From contig NZ_LGYZ01000087.1 of assembly GCF_001310275.1 (NCBI RefSeq), positions 62,001 to 126,000 of the forward strand: a DNA stretch of 64,000 nt. Direction: 5' to 3'. How positions within the stretch are numbered: position 1 is the first letter of the stretch; every line of letters begins with the position of its first letter. The DNA is from Nocardia arizonensis (GTDB lineage Bacteria; Actinomycetota; Actinomycetes; Mycobacteriales; Mycobacteriaceae). Both the position numbers and the translations under genes were made by a program. Of this stretch, positions 34,555-42,731 are shown piece after piece. The notes beneath the pieces were generated by a model that had not been told where the DNA came from, did not search any database, and saw only the letters and a program-made list of their open reading frames with translations.

Positions 34555-35762
34555 CACATCGTGCTCCTACTGGTCGAAGGTGTCGCGCACCGAGTGCTCA
34601 AGGGCGTTTCGATCGAGGCGATATGTCGGGCTGTCGGCCACACACCGGCCAGGTCCAGCAGTTCGTTCAGGTCGGTGGTCAAGTCTCGCGGACCGAGCCG
34701 AACCGGTTGGAGCCCGGGGCTGGGCTCGTCCTGCGGTGCTCGCCCGGCGTTCTTCTGGTCGATCGCCGCGAGAATTGCCACTGCATAGGACAGCATGCCC
34801 TCACGGTCAGGGCCGGCCGGGTATCTGGCTGTGGTGTAAGGCTTGAGGTGCAGGAGAGCGTCGCGGATCTCGACGATCATCCGGTGAAGCCGCAGCGCCG
34901 GTTCCACCCCGCCGCCATCTCCTGGTGGGGCGAGCACGATCTCGGGGACACTGGCGGTCAGGTCGCGCCACACGGGCTGCAGGCGGCGGCAATAGCGGCT
35001 GGTCCGGTCGTGTCCGGTTCTTATGAGGATTGTGCTCACCAACGGCACTGCTACTGCAGCAGACGCGACAACATTGGCCAAGAAAAAGGTCCAGCCTTTG
35101 CTGCTCATATCCGGGTCCGCAGACGGTTGGTTCTGCACGACGGCGAACCCGGTCTGGAATGGAATTGCGAGCGAACTGAGCCCGAGTCCGGCGGCGAGAA
35201 CAAGTACACCCAGGTACAGCACACGCTCGCGCAGGAACGCGTCGCTGCGCAACTCGCGGAAGCTGATGCGGGCGATTACCCATGCGGTGATTCCGAGCGG
35301 CAGATAGAACGCCACCCACGCGATCACCGCCGGCCAGCCCAATGCCTCGTCGATCAGCTGATCGGCACGGCGCGCGGGGGTGCCGGCGATCAGGATCACC
35401 GCGGACGCCGAGAGGGCGACGAGGTCATAAACGCGCTGTCGACGCCAGGTATCTGCAGGGTCCGCTCCGTCCCACAATTTCGCAATGCCATAGATATAGG
35501 AGACCGATACCAGGATTGCCCCGAACGAAGCTTGGCGGCACAGCTGCACCATCTCGGCATCACCGACGAACCACACGAGGCGCGCGGCCAGGTCTTCGGC
35601 CCACGCTTCCCGCATCAGTAGTCCCGCAATCGCTGCCAGCAGAGCCCGGTTGATCAGCCGATCGACGACCTTGTCGCCCAGCAGCCACCACCGTCCGGCG
35701 GTGATCGCGGTGACAGCGAACAGCACGGGCCAGGCCAGTAGGCCGGGAATCGGCGAGGTCAT
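34554..35762 (-). CDS. MAB_1171c-type integral membrane protein
   Basis: 402 residues. About seven or eight membrane helices occupy residues 5-245; the last 150 residues are cytosolic and carry CRRLQPVWRDLTASVP followed by LRLHRMIVEIRDALLHL, the pattern of the MAB_1171c family (DUF6545-type tail). These proteins are called putative transporters without experimental proof. They are often encoded beside an ImmA/IrrE peptidase and a small regulator, as here, and may work as sensors. The start overlaps the peptidase gene by 4 bases (ATGA). Confidence 0.75.
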   Translation of the reverse strand: MTSPIPGLLAWPVLFAVTAITAGRWWLLGDKVVDRLINRALLAAIAGLLMREAWAEDLAARLVWFVGDAEMVQLCRQASFGAILVSVSYIYGIAKLWDGADPADTWRRQRVYDLVALSASAVILIAGTPARRADQLIDEALGWPAVIAWVAFYLPLGITAWVIARISFRELRSDAFLRERVLYLGVLVLAAGLGLSSLAIPFQTGFAVVQNQPSADPDMSSKGWTFFLANVVASAAVAVPLVSTILIRTGHDRTSRYCRRLQPVWRDLTASVPEIVLAPPGDGGGVEPALRLHRMIVEIRDALLHLKPYTTARYPAGPDREGMLSYAVAILAAIDQKNAGRAPQDEPSPGLQPVRLGPRDLTTDLNELLDLAGVWPTARHIASIETPLSTRCATPSTSRSTM

Positions 35763-36265
35763 CGGTGCCGCCCGAGGAAGAAGGTGGATCGGAACGGCGA
35801 GGGTCGTCGCCGCGGCAAGGTCGCCTCGACCATCACCAACCCGGCGAATGATTCGGCAGCCTGTTCGCGGGCGGTCCCATAGTCCCGGCGCCAGAGAACG
35901 CTGCGGATCGACGCCGGATCCAGTAAGGGCATCAATGTCTGCAACGGCAGTACATCACCGTCGGGCTCCGGAGTGGACGAGCCATGTCCCAGGAGCATGT
36001 GCCCGATCTCGTGGGCGATGATGTGTCCAGCGTGCCATTCGGTTTCGGCCCCGACCATGATGATGTCGTCGTACTCCCGAGCGATCCACAACCCGCTACC
36101 GGTCCCGCACCCGGCTCCCGACAACGCATTCGCGTCGATGGGGCACACCGTGATCGGCCGTTGCCGATACTCCGCGACCCGCTTCACGTACTCGTTCGGA
36201 TCCCACGGCCATGGCACCGGCACGATCCGTGCGGTCTCCTGGACATGTACTGCCGTGTCGTTCAT
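35759..36265 (-). CDS. ImmA/IrrE-family metallopeptidase
   Basis: 168 residues. Zinc site H85-E-I-G-H89 in AHEIGHMLLGHG. Members of this family cleave or inactivate partner repressors, often Xre-type, and thereby switch on mobile-element or stress genes. The gene for the probable partner ends about 90 bases upstream at 36356. It overlaps the membrane-protein gene by 4 bases, so a sensor-peptidase-regulator chain is plausible. Start at ATG 36265 is the only one that retains the conserved N-terminus. Confidence 0.85.
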   Translation of the reverse strand: MNDTAVHVQETARIVPVPWPWDPNEYVKRVAEYRQRPITVCPIDANALSGAGCGTGSGLWIAREYDDIIMVGAETEWHAGHIIAHEIGHMLLGHGSSTPEPDGDVLPLQTLMPLLDPASIRSVLWRRDYGTAREQAAESFAGLVMVEATLPRRRPSPFRSTFFLGRHR

Positions 36266-36355
36266 TGCTATTCATCCCTCCCGGTGGCGTCGCGTGTGCG
36301 GCGATCTCCTTCGCATTCGGCGTTGTGTCGGTAAAGCACGGCCCGGTCCCTCTGG

Positions 36356-36802
36356 TCAGGCTGCGCTGTGGTCTGGAGGCGCGAGCCTGGACAGCTCGCG
36401 AGTCAAAGCGGTGATATCGATGTCGTTGCCGCGCAACGCCATATGCCTGACGCCGGCATCGCGTGCCGCCGATAGCAACCGCAACTGGCGGTCGACGGGG
36501 CGAGCCTCGTCAGAGGTACCGGTGAGATACACCGGCAGGACGTGGAAGTGCTGGGCAATGGCCTGCAGCACCGTGGGGTCGACTCCACCGCTCGTGCTGC
36601 CGGTCCGCAGCGCGATGATTTCCTCGGCAAGTATGGTCTCGCCGACGATGGCGCTGACACTGCGAGCGACATCTGCCGGGTCTTGCTCGGGTTCCGTGCG
36701 AGGGTGGAACGTGCTGAACAGCCGGTTCACCCTCGTCGGCAACTCGATGATCTCGTCGGCCATTGTGGCTGACTGCCGTTGATCAATGGGCGAGCTTTTC
36801 AT
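36356..36802 (-). CDS. Xre-type regulator, partner of the ImmA/IrrE peptidase
   Basis: 148 residues. Central part reads like the divergent helix-turn-helix of this operon type: TEPEQDPADVARSVSA, ILAEEIIALRTG and DPTVLQAIAQHFHVLPVYLTG, the last being a common feature of actinobacterial Xre proteins with a long first helix. ATG 36802 is chosen because GGGAGGG lies 6 bases upstream; an ATG at 36763 would also be in frame. It probably represses the downstream membrane protein and P450 genes. Confidence 0.7.
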   Translation of the reverse strand: MKSSPIDQRQSATMADEIIELPTRVNRLFSTFHPRTEPEQDPADVARSVSAIVGETILAEEIIALRTGSTSGGVDPTVLQAIAQHFHVLPVYLTGTSDEARPVDRQLRLLSAARDAGVRHMALRGNDIDITALTRELSRLAPPDHSAA

Positions 36803-36950
36803 CGGTACCCTCCCTGGTTGCCTGGATGAGACCACGCTCGGTCCGCAGGACTCGAGCGCTCATCCGGCGTCCGTCAGAGACTGGTACCGGGAATCAGAAC
36901 TTCGCCATCATAACAAACGCCTATCCGAGGTGGTAGGTGTTCACATTCCG

Positions 36951-38039
36951 TCAGCTCGGGAGCGGGTCCGGCTGTTCTGGATCGTCAAGCCCGGGATGCC
37001 CTGCATCTGTGGGGGCCACCGGGTCGGGTTCGTCGGAGTGCCCTGTCACCCGCAGTTGCAGCACGGCAAGCGCGGGACCCGCGTCAGAGGTTCCGACTAT
37101 GGCACCGGAGCCGTCAACGACAACCCATCCACCCCCGCGGCGCCTCAACCGCACATCGTGCACTTCAGCGGATTCGGCTTTGCCGGTGAACACGTCGGCG
37201 GCGGCGGCGAAGATGCGTTTCACGTCGTCAGGGTGTGGGGTGTCGCGTTGGTCGACCTGCCCTTTCCACTGGACGTCGGGTAGCGGATCGGTGATCCAGC
37301 GGATCAACCGCATCTTGGCGATGTCGACCAGCACCATATGGACCTGCGATATGCGCGGTATCGCGGCCAGTGCCGCTGCCTCCAAGCTCATCCCGGCCAT
37401 CGGAGTCGAGGTTTCGAACAGCAGTCCACGCCACTTCGCTGGAGGCTGTGGGGGCGTGCCAGCGGCCATGACGACATGACCCGGCCTGTTGTTCTTGCCG
37501 ACTGTTACGGTGACCGCACCGCTCCAGCTGTCACCCGGTTGTGACGACAGCAGCGCCCTGATCAGTGAAAGCCCGTCTGCTGGTTCGACGAAGCGGAAGA
37601 TTTCTGGTGCCGTGAGTTGCGAGCGCGGCGTCCCGCCGGTCAGCGCCGCCGGAAATTCCGCGAGCCGCAGGTGGGAGTCCCAGGTGAACGCGAAGGCCGA
37701 CACCGGCCGCTGCTGTGGTTGGGTCCCATCGGGACCCAACCACACATGCGCGCCGTGGAGCGCATTGTCCGGCCCGATCACCGGCACGAGACGGGCGCTG
37801 ACCGTGTGACCGTTGCGCAGGACGCGATGCGTGGCCGCCGCTTCGGGATGCGACCGCATGTCGGCGATCAGCGCTTCCAGCCATTGTGCAGCCTCGTGCC
37901 CTGGGGCTTTGCCGATTCCCAGCTGGTCGGTGACGGCTCGCTCGAAGGAGGTTCGATCTCGGGCTTCGTGATCGCGCGCAACGACGGTGAGCCGACCCGG
38001 CTCCAAGGTTTCGATGAGCGTCCATCCGCTTTTCGGCAT
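36951..38039 (-). CDS. PAS/GAF-like regulatory protein
   Basis: 362 residues in two halves. The first (about 1-140) is GAF-like, with WTLIETLEPGRL at the start and an EAAATHRVLRNGHTVSARLVPVIG beta-hairpin. The second (about 145-340) is PAS-like, with FAFTWDSHLRLAEFP and IFRFVEPADGLSLI. It resembles uncharacterised mycobacterial proteins of the DUF5593/DUF5628 type, which are often near P450 and MAB_1171c genes. The acidic C-terminus is low complexity. ATG 38039 has GGAG 9 bases upstream; frames to 38174 add a poor leader. Likely a small-molecule-sensing part of the P450 module. Confidence 0.6.
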   Translation of the reverse strand: MPKSGWTLIETLEPGRLTVVARDHEARDRTSFERAVTDQLGIGKAPGHEAAQWLEALIADMRSHPEAAATHRVLRNGHTVSARLVPVIGPDNALHGAHVWLGPDGTQPQQRPVSAFAFTWDSHLRLAEFPAALTGGTPRSQLTAPEIFRFVEPADGLSLIRALLSSQPGDSWSGAVTVTVGKNNRPGHVVMAAGTPPQPPAKWRGLLFETSTPMAGMSLEAAALAAIPRISQVHMVLVDIAKMRLIRWITDPLPDVQWKGQVDQRDTPHPDDVKRIFAAAADVFTGKAESAEVHDVRLRRRGGGWVVVDGSGAIVGTSDAGPALAVLQLRVTGHSDEPDPVAPTDAGHPGLDDPEQPDPLPS

Positions 38040-38128
38040 CGCGTCGATCTCCGAGGTCGCTGATCCTTCCTGGTTGAATCTTTCAACGATCTTAGAACAG
38101 CGCGCCGCAACGGTGCTCGAACCGCAGG

Positions 38129-39295
38129 TCACGCGGTGGATACGGAAAGTTCCGCGAGGGCATAGGTGAGCCACGACGGCCGCAACAGATACTGCTCGCG
38201 CGGCTTGACCGGTTTCAGTACCGGGTACTTCTCCAAGACCGCGCGGGCGACATGGACGGCTTGCATCTCCGCCAAGGCGGCACCGATACAGAAATGTCGA
38301 CCGTGTCCGAATACCAGGTCGTGACGTTCCCGCCGGGCGGGGTCGAGATGAGCCGACCGCAGGGACAAGATCACGGTGTGTCCTCGGGGGATTCGGATTC
38401 CGTTGACATCGATGTCGGTCAGCGGGAACCGGCGCAGCGCATAGTTCACCGGCGCCACGGCACCCATCACCTTGCGCACCAGCCGGGCGAACTCCGGCGG
38501 TGACCCCAGTAACTCGCGCGCCTCCTCGCAGCGGTACCGGACCAGTTCATCCAGCACCGCAGACGTCAGCGAGGTGACGTTCTCGAATCCGCCGATGATC
38601 ACGGCAAACGCCAAACTGATCAACTCGTCCTCACTGAGACGGTCCTGCCCGTCGCGGGCTGAGAGCCAGCGCGAGAGCAGATCATCGCCAGGATCGCGCC
38701 TCTTGTCGTCGATCACCCCGGCCACCAGCATCAACATCGTCCCCATCGCACCCTGCACCGCCGCGCCGTGCGTCGATGTGTCGATCAAGAACAGAGGCCG
38801 GGCCGCTGCACGGAAGGCATCGAGCTTGTCGGCGGGCAACCCGAGCAAGGTGCCGATCACCTGCGGCGGCAACGGCTCGCACAGCCCGCCCATCAAGTCG
38901 ATATCGCCAGTCGCCGGCAATGCGTCGACCAACTCCGTCACGGCAGCCCGCACCACCTGTTCCTGTGAGGCGTGATGTGCGGGCGCGAACGCCTCGGCCG
39001 CCAGTTTCCGTACACGTCGATGCTGCTCCCCATCGATATTGAGCAGGTTCGCCTCCAATGCCGCGGGCAGGTTCTGGCCTCGGAAGCCGGTGGTGGAGTC
39101 GGCCTTGGCCGCCGACATCCGGGGATCGGCCAGTAGTGTGGTCACCGCGTCCCATCCGGTGACCACCCACACCGGTGACCCGTCCGGTAGCTCGGCCTCG
39201 TGCACACCGGGTTCACTGGTTCTGAGATCCTCGTGAAGTTCGTCGACCGCATGAATTCCCGCCGTGAACGGGCACCGCCCCATCTTCATACCCAT
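38129..39295 (-). CDS. Atypical cytochrome P450 lacking ExxR
   Basis: 388 residues with a good heme loop (FGHGRHFCIGAAL, Cys336) and a normal N-terminal half. Three conserved features are altered. The I-helix reads IIGGFENVTS, with Asn where the proton-relay Thr sits. The K-helix reads LVRKVMGAVAP where E-x-x-R is expected. The meander before the heme loop is shortened (HLDPARRERHDLVFG). P450s without ExxR are known in Streptomyces (CYP157). It may have an unusual activity or act with the first P450. No good ribosome site is seen at ATG 39295; ATGs at 39289 and 39283 are possible. Its start lies only 28 bases from the divergent GNAT gene. Confidence 0.8.
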   Translation of the reverse strand: MGMKMGRCPFTAGIHAVDELHEDLRTSEPGVHEAELPDGSPVWVVTGWDAVTTLLADPRMSAAKADSTTGFRGQNLPAALEANLLNIDGEQHRRVRKLAAEAFAPAHHASQEQVVRAAVTELVDALPATGDIDLMGGLCEPLPPQVIGTLLGLPADKLDAFRAAARPLFLIDTSTHGAAVQGAMGTMLMLVAGVIDDKRRDPGDDLLSRWLSARDGQDRLSEDELISLAFAVIIGGFENVTSLTSAVLDELVRYRCEEARELLGSPPEFARLVRKVMGAVAPVNYALRRFPLTDIDVNGIRIPRGHTVILSLRSAHLDPARRERHDLVFGHGRHFCIGAALAEMQAVHVARAVLEKYPVLKPVKPREQYLLRPSWLTYALAELSVSTA

Positions 39296-39323
39296 CAGTG
39301 TGCCAACCCATCAGGAGTCCGCC

Positions 39324-39929
39324 GTGCCGATCACCACCCGTGCCGCCACCACCGCGGACATCACCGACTGCGCCCAGGTACTCGCCGACGCCTTCCGCGA
39401 CGACCCGCTCATGAGCGCGATCTGGCCCAACCCGCAGCAGCGCCACCGCGCCCTGCCCAGGTACTTCACCGCCTCCCTGCGCCACTTCCACCTCCCCGGC
39501 GGAGGAGTTCGCGTCGCCACCGACCCCGACGGAGTCATCCGCTCAGTCGCCGTCTGGGACCCACCCGCCCGATGGGACCAACCCGTCAGCACCACCCTGC
39601 GTGCCGCACCCGACCTTCTGCCCGCCCTCACCAGCCGCACATTCGCTGCGATCACCGTCCGGCGCACCCTCGATCGACACCACCCCCACCAGCCCGAACA
39701 TTGGTACCTAGCCAACATCGGAACCTCACCCGCACACCAAGGGCACGGCTACGCGACACGCCTGATCACCGATCGCCTGACATCGGCTCCCGCCACCCCT
39801 GCCTACCTCGTATGCACCCGGGAAGACAACACCCCCTACTACCAGCGACTGGGGTTCGCGACCACTGAAAGCTTCCATCTACCAGTAGGTGCCAGGCCCA
39901 CCATGTGGGCCATGACCATCAACATGTGA
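39324..39929 (+). CDS. GNAT-family N-acetyltransferase
   Basis: 201 residues. The acetyl-CoA-binding motif A is clear: a strand WYLANIGTSPAHQGHGYATRLI with the Q-G-x-G-x-A loop, then a C-terminal YYQRLGF as in family members acting on small amines. Substrate unknown; many such genes on mobile elements modify antibiotics or peptides, but nothing here shows which. GTG 39324 follows AGGAG by 6 bases and is preferred to an ATG at 39264, which would overlap the divergent P450 start. Confidence 0.85.
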   Translation: MPITTRAATTADITDCAQVLADAFRDDPLMSAIWPNPQQRHRALPRYFTASLRHFHLPGGGVRVATDPDGVIRSVAVWDPPARWDQPVSTTLRAAPDLLPALTSRTFAAITVRRTLDRHHPHQPEHWYLANIGTSPAHQGHGYATRLITDRLTSAPATPAYLVCTREDNTPYYQRLGFATTESFHLPVGARPTMWAMTINM

Positions 39930-40289
39930 AGCCGCCAGCCCCGGAATCGGGGCGAGAAGACAACTAGCCAGCCGGAGAAGCCGATTGCCCGATGCGAGGC
40001 GCCGGGCTGATATCGAGCGCCTCGAGCCTGGCCACGCCTACGGTTGCCGCTCAAGGCCGCAACCATCACACAGCCCTGCGGACCCGCGCCGAGGTGTGCT
40101 TCGATCGCCGCGACGCAGGGCCTCCGGGCATGCCACTACGTCGAATCCGGCCGTTCCACCGGCCGTCGGTGGAGTGGTTTACGGGGGTTGGTGTGTCCAA
40201 TCCGGGGCCGAAAACGAGGAGTTACCCGTAGAGGCCGCCTCGGCACCGCCTTGGTGCCGGTGGACAGATCTGGACACTGGAGGACCACC
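39930..40289. other. Non-coding region before the integrase module
   Basis: 360 bases without a supported gene. A short hairpin CCCCG-gaat-CGGGG at 39939-39952 follows the GNAT stop and may end transcription. Overlapping short frames on both strands look like shadows. Confidence 0.45.
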
Positions 40290-40646
40290 GTGAACCGACC
40301 CGACCCCCATATCGGAGTGAACCTGCCATCGGGGCACGACCCGATCGACTCGTCGACCGAAGCCGCTGTCGAGCCCGTGCCTGCGGAAACCGATGAGCCA
40401 CGCCCGGATAAGCATCCGGCCGGTCGGGTCGAACATCGGGATAGCCAGGCGAAGCCACGGGCGCAGCGCGTTTCTGTACGTGACACCCGCCGAGACCCGC
40501 CCGATACCCGCAAGCTTGCCCGCCTGCTGTCCAGCCTCTTGACCACGGCAGAAGAGTCACGCAATGAAGACGCGGCACAACCTCCGAAGAATTCATCAAT
40601 CCTGGATGAAACTACAGAATTCAACTCCAACAAAAAGGCCGCCTGA
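40290..40646 (+). CDS. Small charged protein upstream of the integrase, 118 aa
   Basis: Unrecognised. The protein is hydrophilic, with an acidic Pro-rich first half, a basic middle (AKPRAQRVSVRDTRRDPPDTRKLARLL) and an Asn/Lys tail. GTG 40290 has an excellent ribosome site (GGAGG, 6 bases upstream). It ends 138 bases before the serine recombinase, a common place for a recombination directionality factor, whose sequences are poorly conserved. That role is a guess from position and size only. Confidence 0.5.
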   Translation: MNRPDPHIGVNLPSGHDPIDSSTEAAVEPVPAETDEPRPDKHPAGRVEHRDSQAKPRAQRVSVRDTRRDPPDTRKLARLLSSLLTTAEESRNEDAAQPPKNSSILDETTEFNSNKKAA

Positions 40647-40784
40647 AATCCCCCGATTCACAAATTTGATAGATCTCGAATTAACGACCACAGAATTAAG
40701 GACCACAAGGAATATAACACCCTCTGTCGAATCATAATAATATCGATCGCGAAAATACCGTGACGTCGAGAATAAGGAATCTCC

Positions 40785-42713
40785 ATGGTGAGCGCGTACG
40801 TAGGCCCGGGGAACGATGCGGATGACGACTTGGCATCCGAACTCCCATCACTGCCAGCACCTTTGAAGGCGGGCGACCGTGCTGTCATCTACCTACGTGT
40901 CTCATCGCCGGGGCAGTTCAAGACAGACTACGACCCGGAAGGCATATCGATTCCCGCTCAACGTGTCGCCTGCCAGAACAAGGCAAATCAACTCGGCCTG
41001 ACCATCGTCGACGAATACATCGAGCCTGGCCGGAGTGCGACCGAAATGTCGAAACGAGTCGAGTTCCAAAAACTGCTCGCTCGAATTCGAAACCATCAAG
41101 ACGTCGACTACGTCATCGTCTACAAACTGTCTCGTATGGCCCGAAACCGGTTCGACGACGCCATCGTCATGGCCGACCTCCGCAAGCGAAACGTCACCCT
41201 GGTCTCCGCCACTGAATCCATCGACGACTCGCCGGTCGGCCAGCTCATGCACGGCATCCTCGCCACCTTCAACGAGTACCAGTCCCGCGAGTCCGGCGCC
41301 GACATCTCCTACAAGATGGGCCAGAAAGCCCGCAACGGCGGCACACTCGGCCGCGCCCGGCTCGGGTACCTCAACATCTTCGACCGATTCGACGGCCGCG
41401 AGATCCGCACCATCGGCGTCGACCCCGAACGCGCACCGCTCGTCCAGCTCGCGTTCCAGCTGTACGCCACCGGCGACTACACCCTCGACGAACTATCCGA
41501 GGAACTCTACGACCGCGGACTGCGCACCCGACCGACCCACCGCCACCCCGCCCAACGAGTATCCAAAAACAAGCTCTCGACGATGCTGCGCGACCGCTAC
41601 TACCTCGGCTACGTCATCTACAAGGGCGAGGAGATGCAGGGCCGACACGAGCCGCTGATCGACGAGAACCTCTTCGACAACGTCCAAGAGATCCTCGAAT
41701 CCCGGACCAACGCCCACGAACGCCGACGCGTCCACCACCACTACCTCAAAGGGTCACTGTTCTGCGGACGCTGCCAGCGGACCGGGACCGTCGGGCGGAT
41801 GATCATCCAGCGAACAACCAACCGACACGGCAACGAATACCTCTACTTCTTCTGCCGCAACAAACAGAAGGGCACCTGCAACGCGCCACACATCAACGTC
41901 GCCCTTGTCGAAGACGCCGTCGAGGCGCACTACGCGACGATCCGATTCCGCAGCGACTTCATCACCAGCATCCGCAACCAGATCGCCGAAGCCATCAACG
42001 CTCAAGAGACCGCCGACCGACTCCTCCAGAAACAACTGACCACCGAACTGCAGGCACTCGACGCCCAGGAAGAGAACCTCATCGACCTGGCAGCCGACGC
42101 CACCCTTCCGCAGCCCAAGATCAAAGCCAAACTCCGCGACATCGCCCACCAACGGCGACGACTGACCGAACGCCTGGCAACAACGACCGAAGACCTGTCA
42201 TCCAGCGCCCGACTCATCGACGCCGCGCTCACACTGCTGGAGAACCCCCAAGAACTGTATCGCCGCTGCAACGAACACCAGCGCCGCCTGTTCAATCAGG
42301 CAATCTTCCAACAGCTCTACATCGACGACGAGCAGATCAACGGCCACCGCCTGCACGAACCCTTCGGACAGCTACACGCCGCCCAACGGGCACAAGCAGG
42401 AACATGCGGCGCAACCCGGCACAAGACAAGCCGGGATGCTCCTGAATCAGGCAACTCCCGAATGAAGGGAGGAGTAGGGGTCCTACTCCAGGGCGTTCAT
42501 TCAGCCCCGGGTTCTAGTAGTGACCCTATGGTGGAGCTAAGGGGACTCGAACCCCTGACCCCCACACTGCCAGTGTGGTGCGCTACCAGCTGCGCCATAG
42601 CCCCTGGTTATTCGCGTCCGGTTTCCCTCGCGCTTGAAGAAAGTTACACCACGTGCGCGTCAGCATCCAAATCGACTGGATGCGGGGTTGGCGTAGTGAG
42701 GCGGACCAGCTAG
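40785..42713 (+). CDS. Large serine recombinase (integrase), C-terminus read through attachment site
   Basis: Site-specific recombinase. Resolvase domain (about 30-180) with catalytic Ser40 in YLRVSSPGQ and conserved Arg in SRMARNR; recombinase domain (about 190-300); zinc ribbon with CGRC and a later C (about 325-365); coiled coil (about 385-475). The frame of 642 residues does not end with the protein family. Its last 60 residues come from antisense reading of the tRNA-Ala gene (VELRGLEPLTPTLPVW onward), so the native C-terminus is probably near residue 540-580 in the excised form. AAGGA precedes ATG 40785. The region upstream is AT-rich and looks like its promoter. Confidence 0.88.
   Translation: MVSAYVGPGNDADDDLASELPSLPAPLKAGDRAVIYLRVSSPGQFKTDYDPEGISIPAQRVACQNKANQLGLTIVDEYIEPGRSATEMSKRVEFQKLLARIRNHQDVDYVIVYKLSRMARNRFDDAIVMADLRKRNVTLVSATESIDDSPVGQLMHGILATFNEYQSRESGADISYKMGQKARNGGTLGRARLGYLNIFDRFDGREIRTIGVDPERAPLVQLAFQLYATGDYTLDELSEELYDRGLRTRPTHRHPAQRVSKNKLSTMLRDRYYLGYVIYKGEEMQGRHEPLIDENLFDNVQEILESRTNAHERRRVHHHYLKGSLFCGRCQRTGTVGRMIIQRTTNRHGNEYLYFFCRNKQKGTCNAPHINVALVEDAVEAHYATIRFRSDFITSIRNQIAEAINAQETADRLLQKQLTTELQALDAQEENLIDLAADATLPQPKIKAKLRDIAHQRRRLTERLATTTEDLSSSARLIDAALTLLENPQELYRRCNEHQRRLFNQAIFQQLYIDDEQINGHRLHEPFGQLHAAQRAQAGTCGATRHKTSRDAPESGNSRMKGGVGVLLQGVHSAPGSSSDPMVELRGLEPLTPTLPVWCATSCAIAPGYSRPVSLALEESYTTCASASKSTGCGVGVVRRTS
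42460..42502 (+). repeat. Two-tier inverted repeat between integrase core and tRNA
   Basis: Outer arms GAATGAA (42460-42466) and TTCATTC (42496-42502) enclose an inner stem GGAGTAGG (42471-42478) with CCTACTCC (42482-42489) and a 3-base loop. It lies inside the 3' end of the integrase frame, 30 bases from the tRNA. It could be a terminator or part of the attachment-site arm. Confidence 0.6.
42532..42604 (-). tRNA. tRNA-Ala, anticodon GGC
   Basis: 73 bases fold into a standard cloverleaf. Acceptor stem GGGGCTA pairs with TAGCTCC, containing the G3-U70 wobble pair that identifies alanine tRNAs; discriminator base A. The anticodon stem-loop is CCACA-CTGGCAG-TGTGG, anticodon GGC. The T-arm has GGTTCGAGTCC. 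CCA is not encoded. The 3' end faces the integrase, so this gene is the likely attachment site; because the cloverleaf is complete, integration has preserved the tRNA. Confidence 0.95.
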
Positions 42714-42715
42714 TA

Positions 42716-42731
42716 TCGAACATATGTTCGA
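42716..42731 (+). promoter_or_regulatory. LexA (SOS) box over the start codon of the DUF222 gene
   Basis: TCGAACATATGTTCGA is a perfect 16-base palindrome and matches the actinobacterial LexA consensus TCGAAC-N4-GTTCGA exactly. The ATG of the gene (42724-42726) lies inside it, so bound LexA would cover the start of transcription. The transcript would be leaderless or nearly so. Confidence 0.85.

Larger units (their letters stand above)
1..42531 (+). mobile_element. Integrative and conjugative element, right part (left end outside window)
   Basis: Seen: a full set of conjugation genes (pilin, VirB6-, VirB4- and VirD4-like, replication-relaxation, lytic enzyme, VirB8-like) lies on the same side of a tRNA-Ala gene as a large serine recombinase, whose reading frame runs into that tRNA. 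Known: integrases usually sit next to the attachment site, which is often the 3' end of a tRNA gene. Inferred: the element ends at or inside the tRNA (42532-42604) and reaches left beyond position 1. I found no second copy of the tRNA 3' end in the window, so the left boundary and total size are unknown. Genes at 30-40 kb are probably cargo. Confidence 0.75.

Noticed and set aside
42460..42502. Inverted repeat as proof of an attachment site core
   Set aside because: Without the second att copy in the window it could equally be a terminator; it is listed only as a repeat.
42541..42713. C-terminal 60 residues of the integrase as a functional domain
   Set aside because: They are the antisense reading of tRNA-Ala and flanking DNA, a well-known artefact at tRNA attachment sites.
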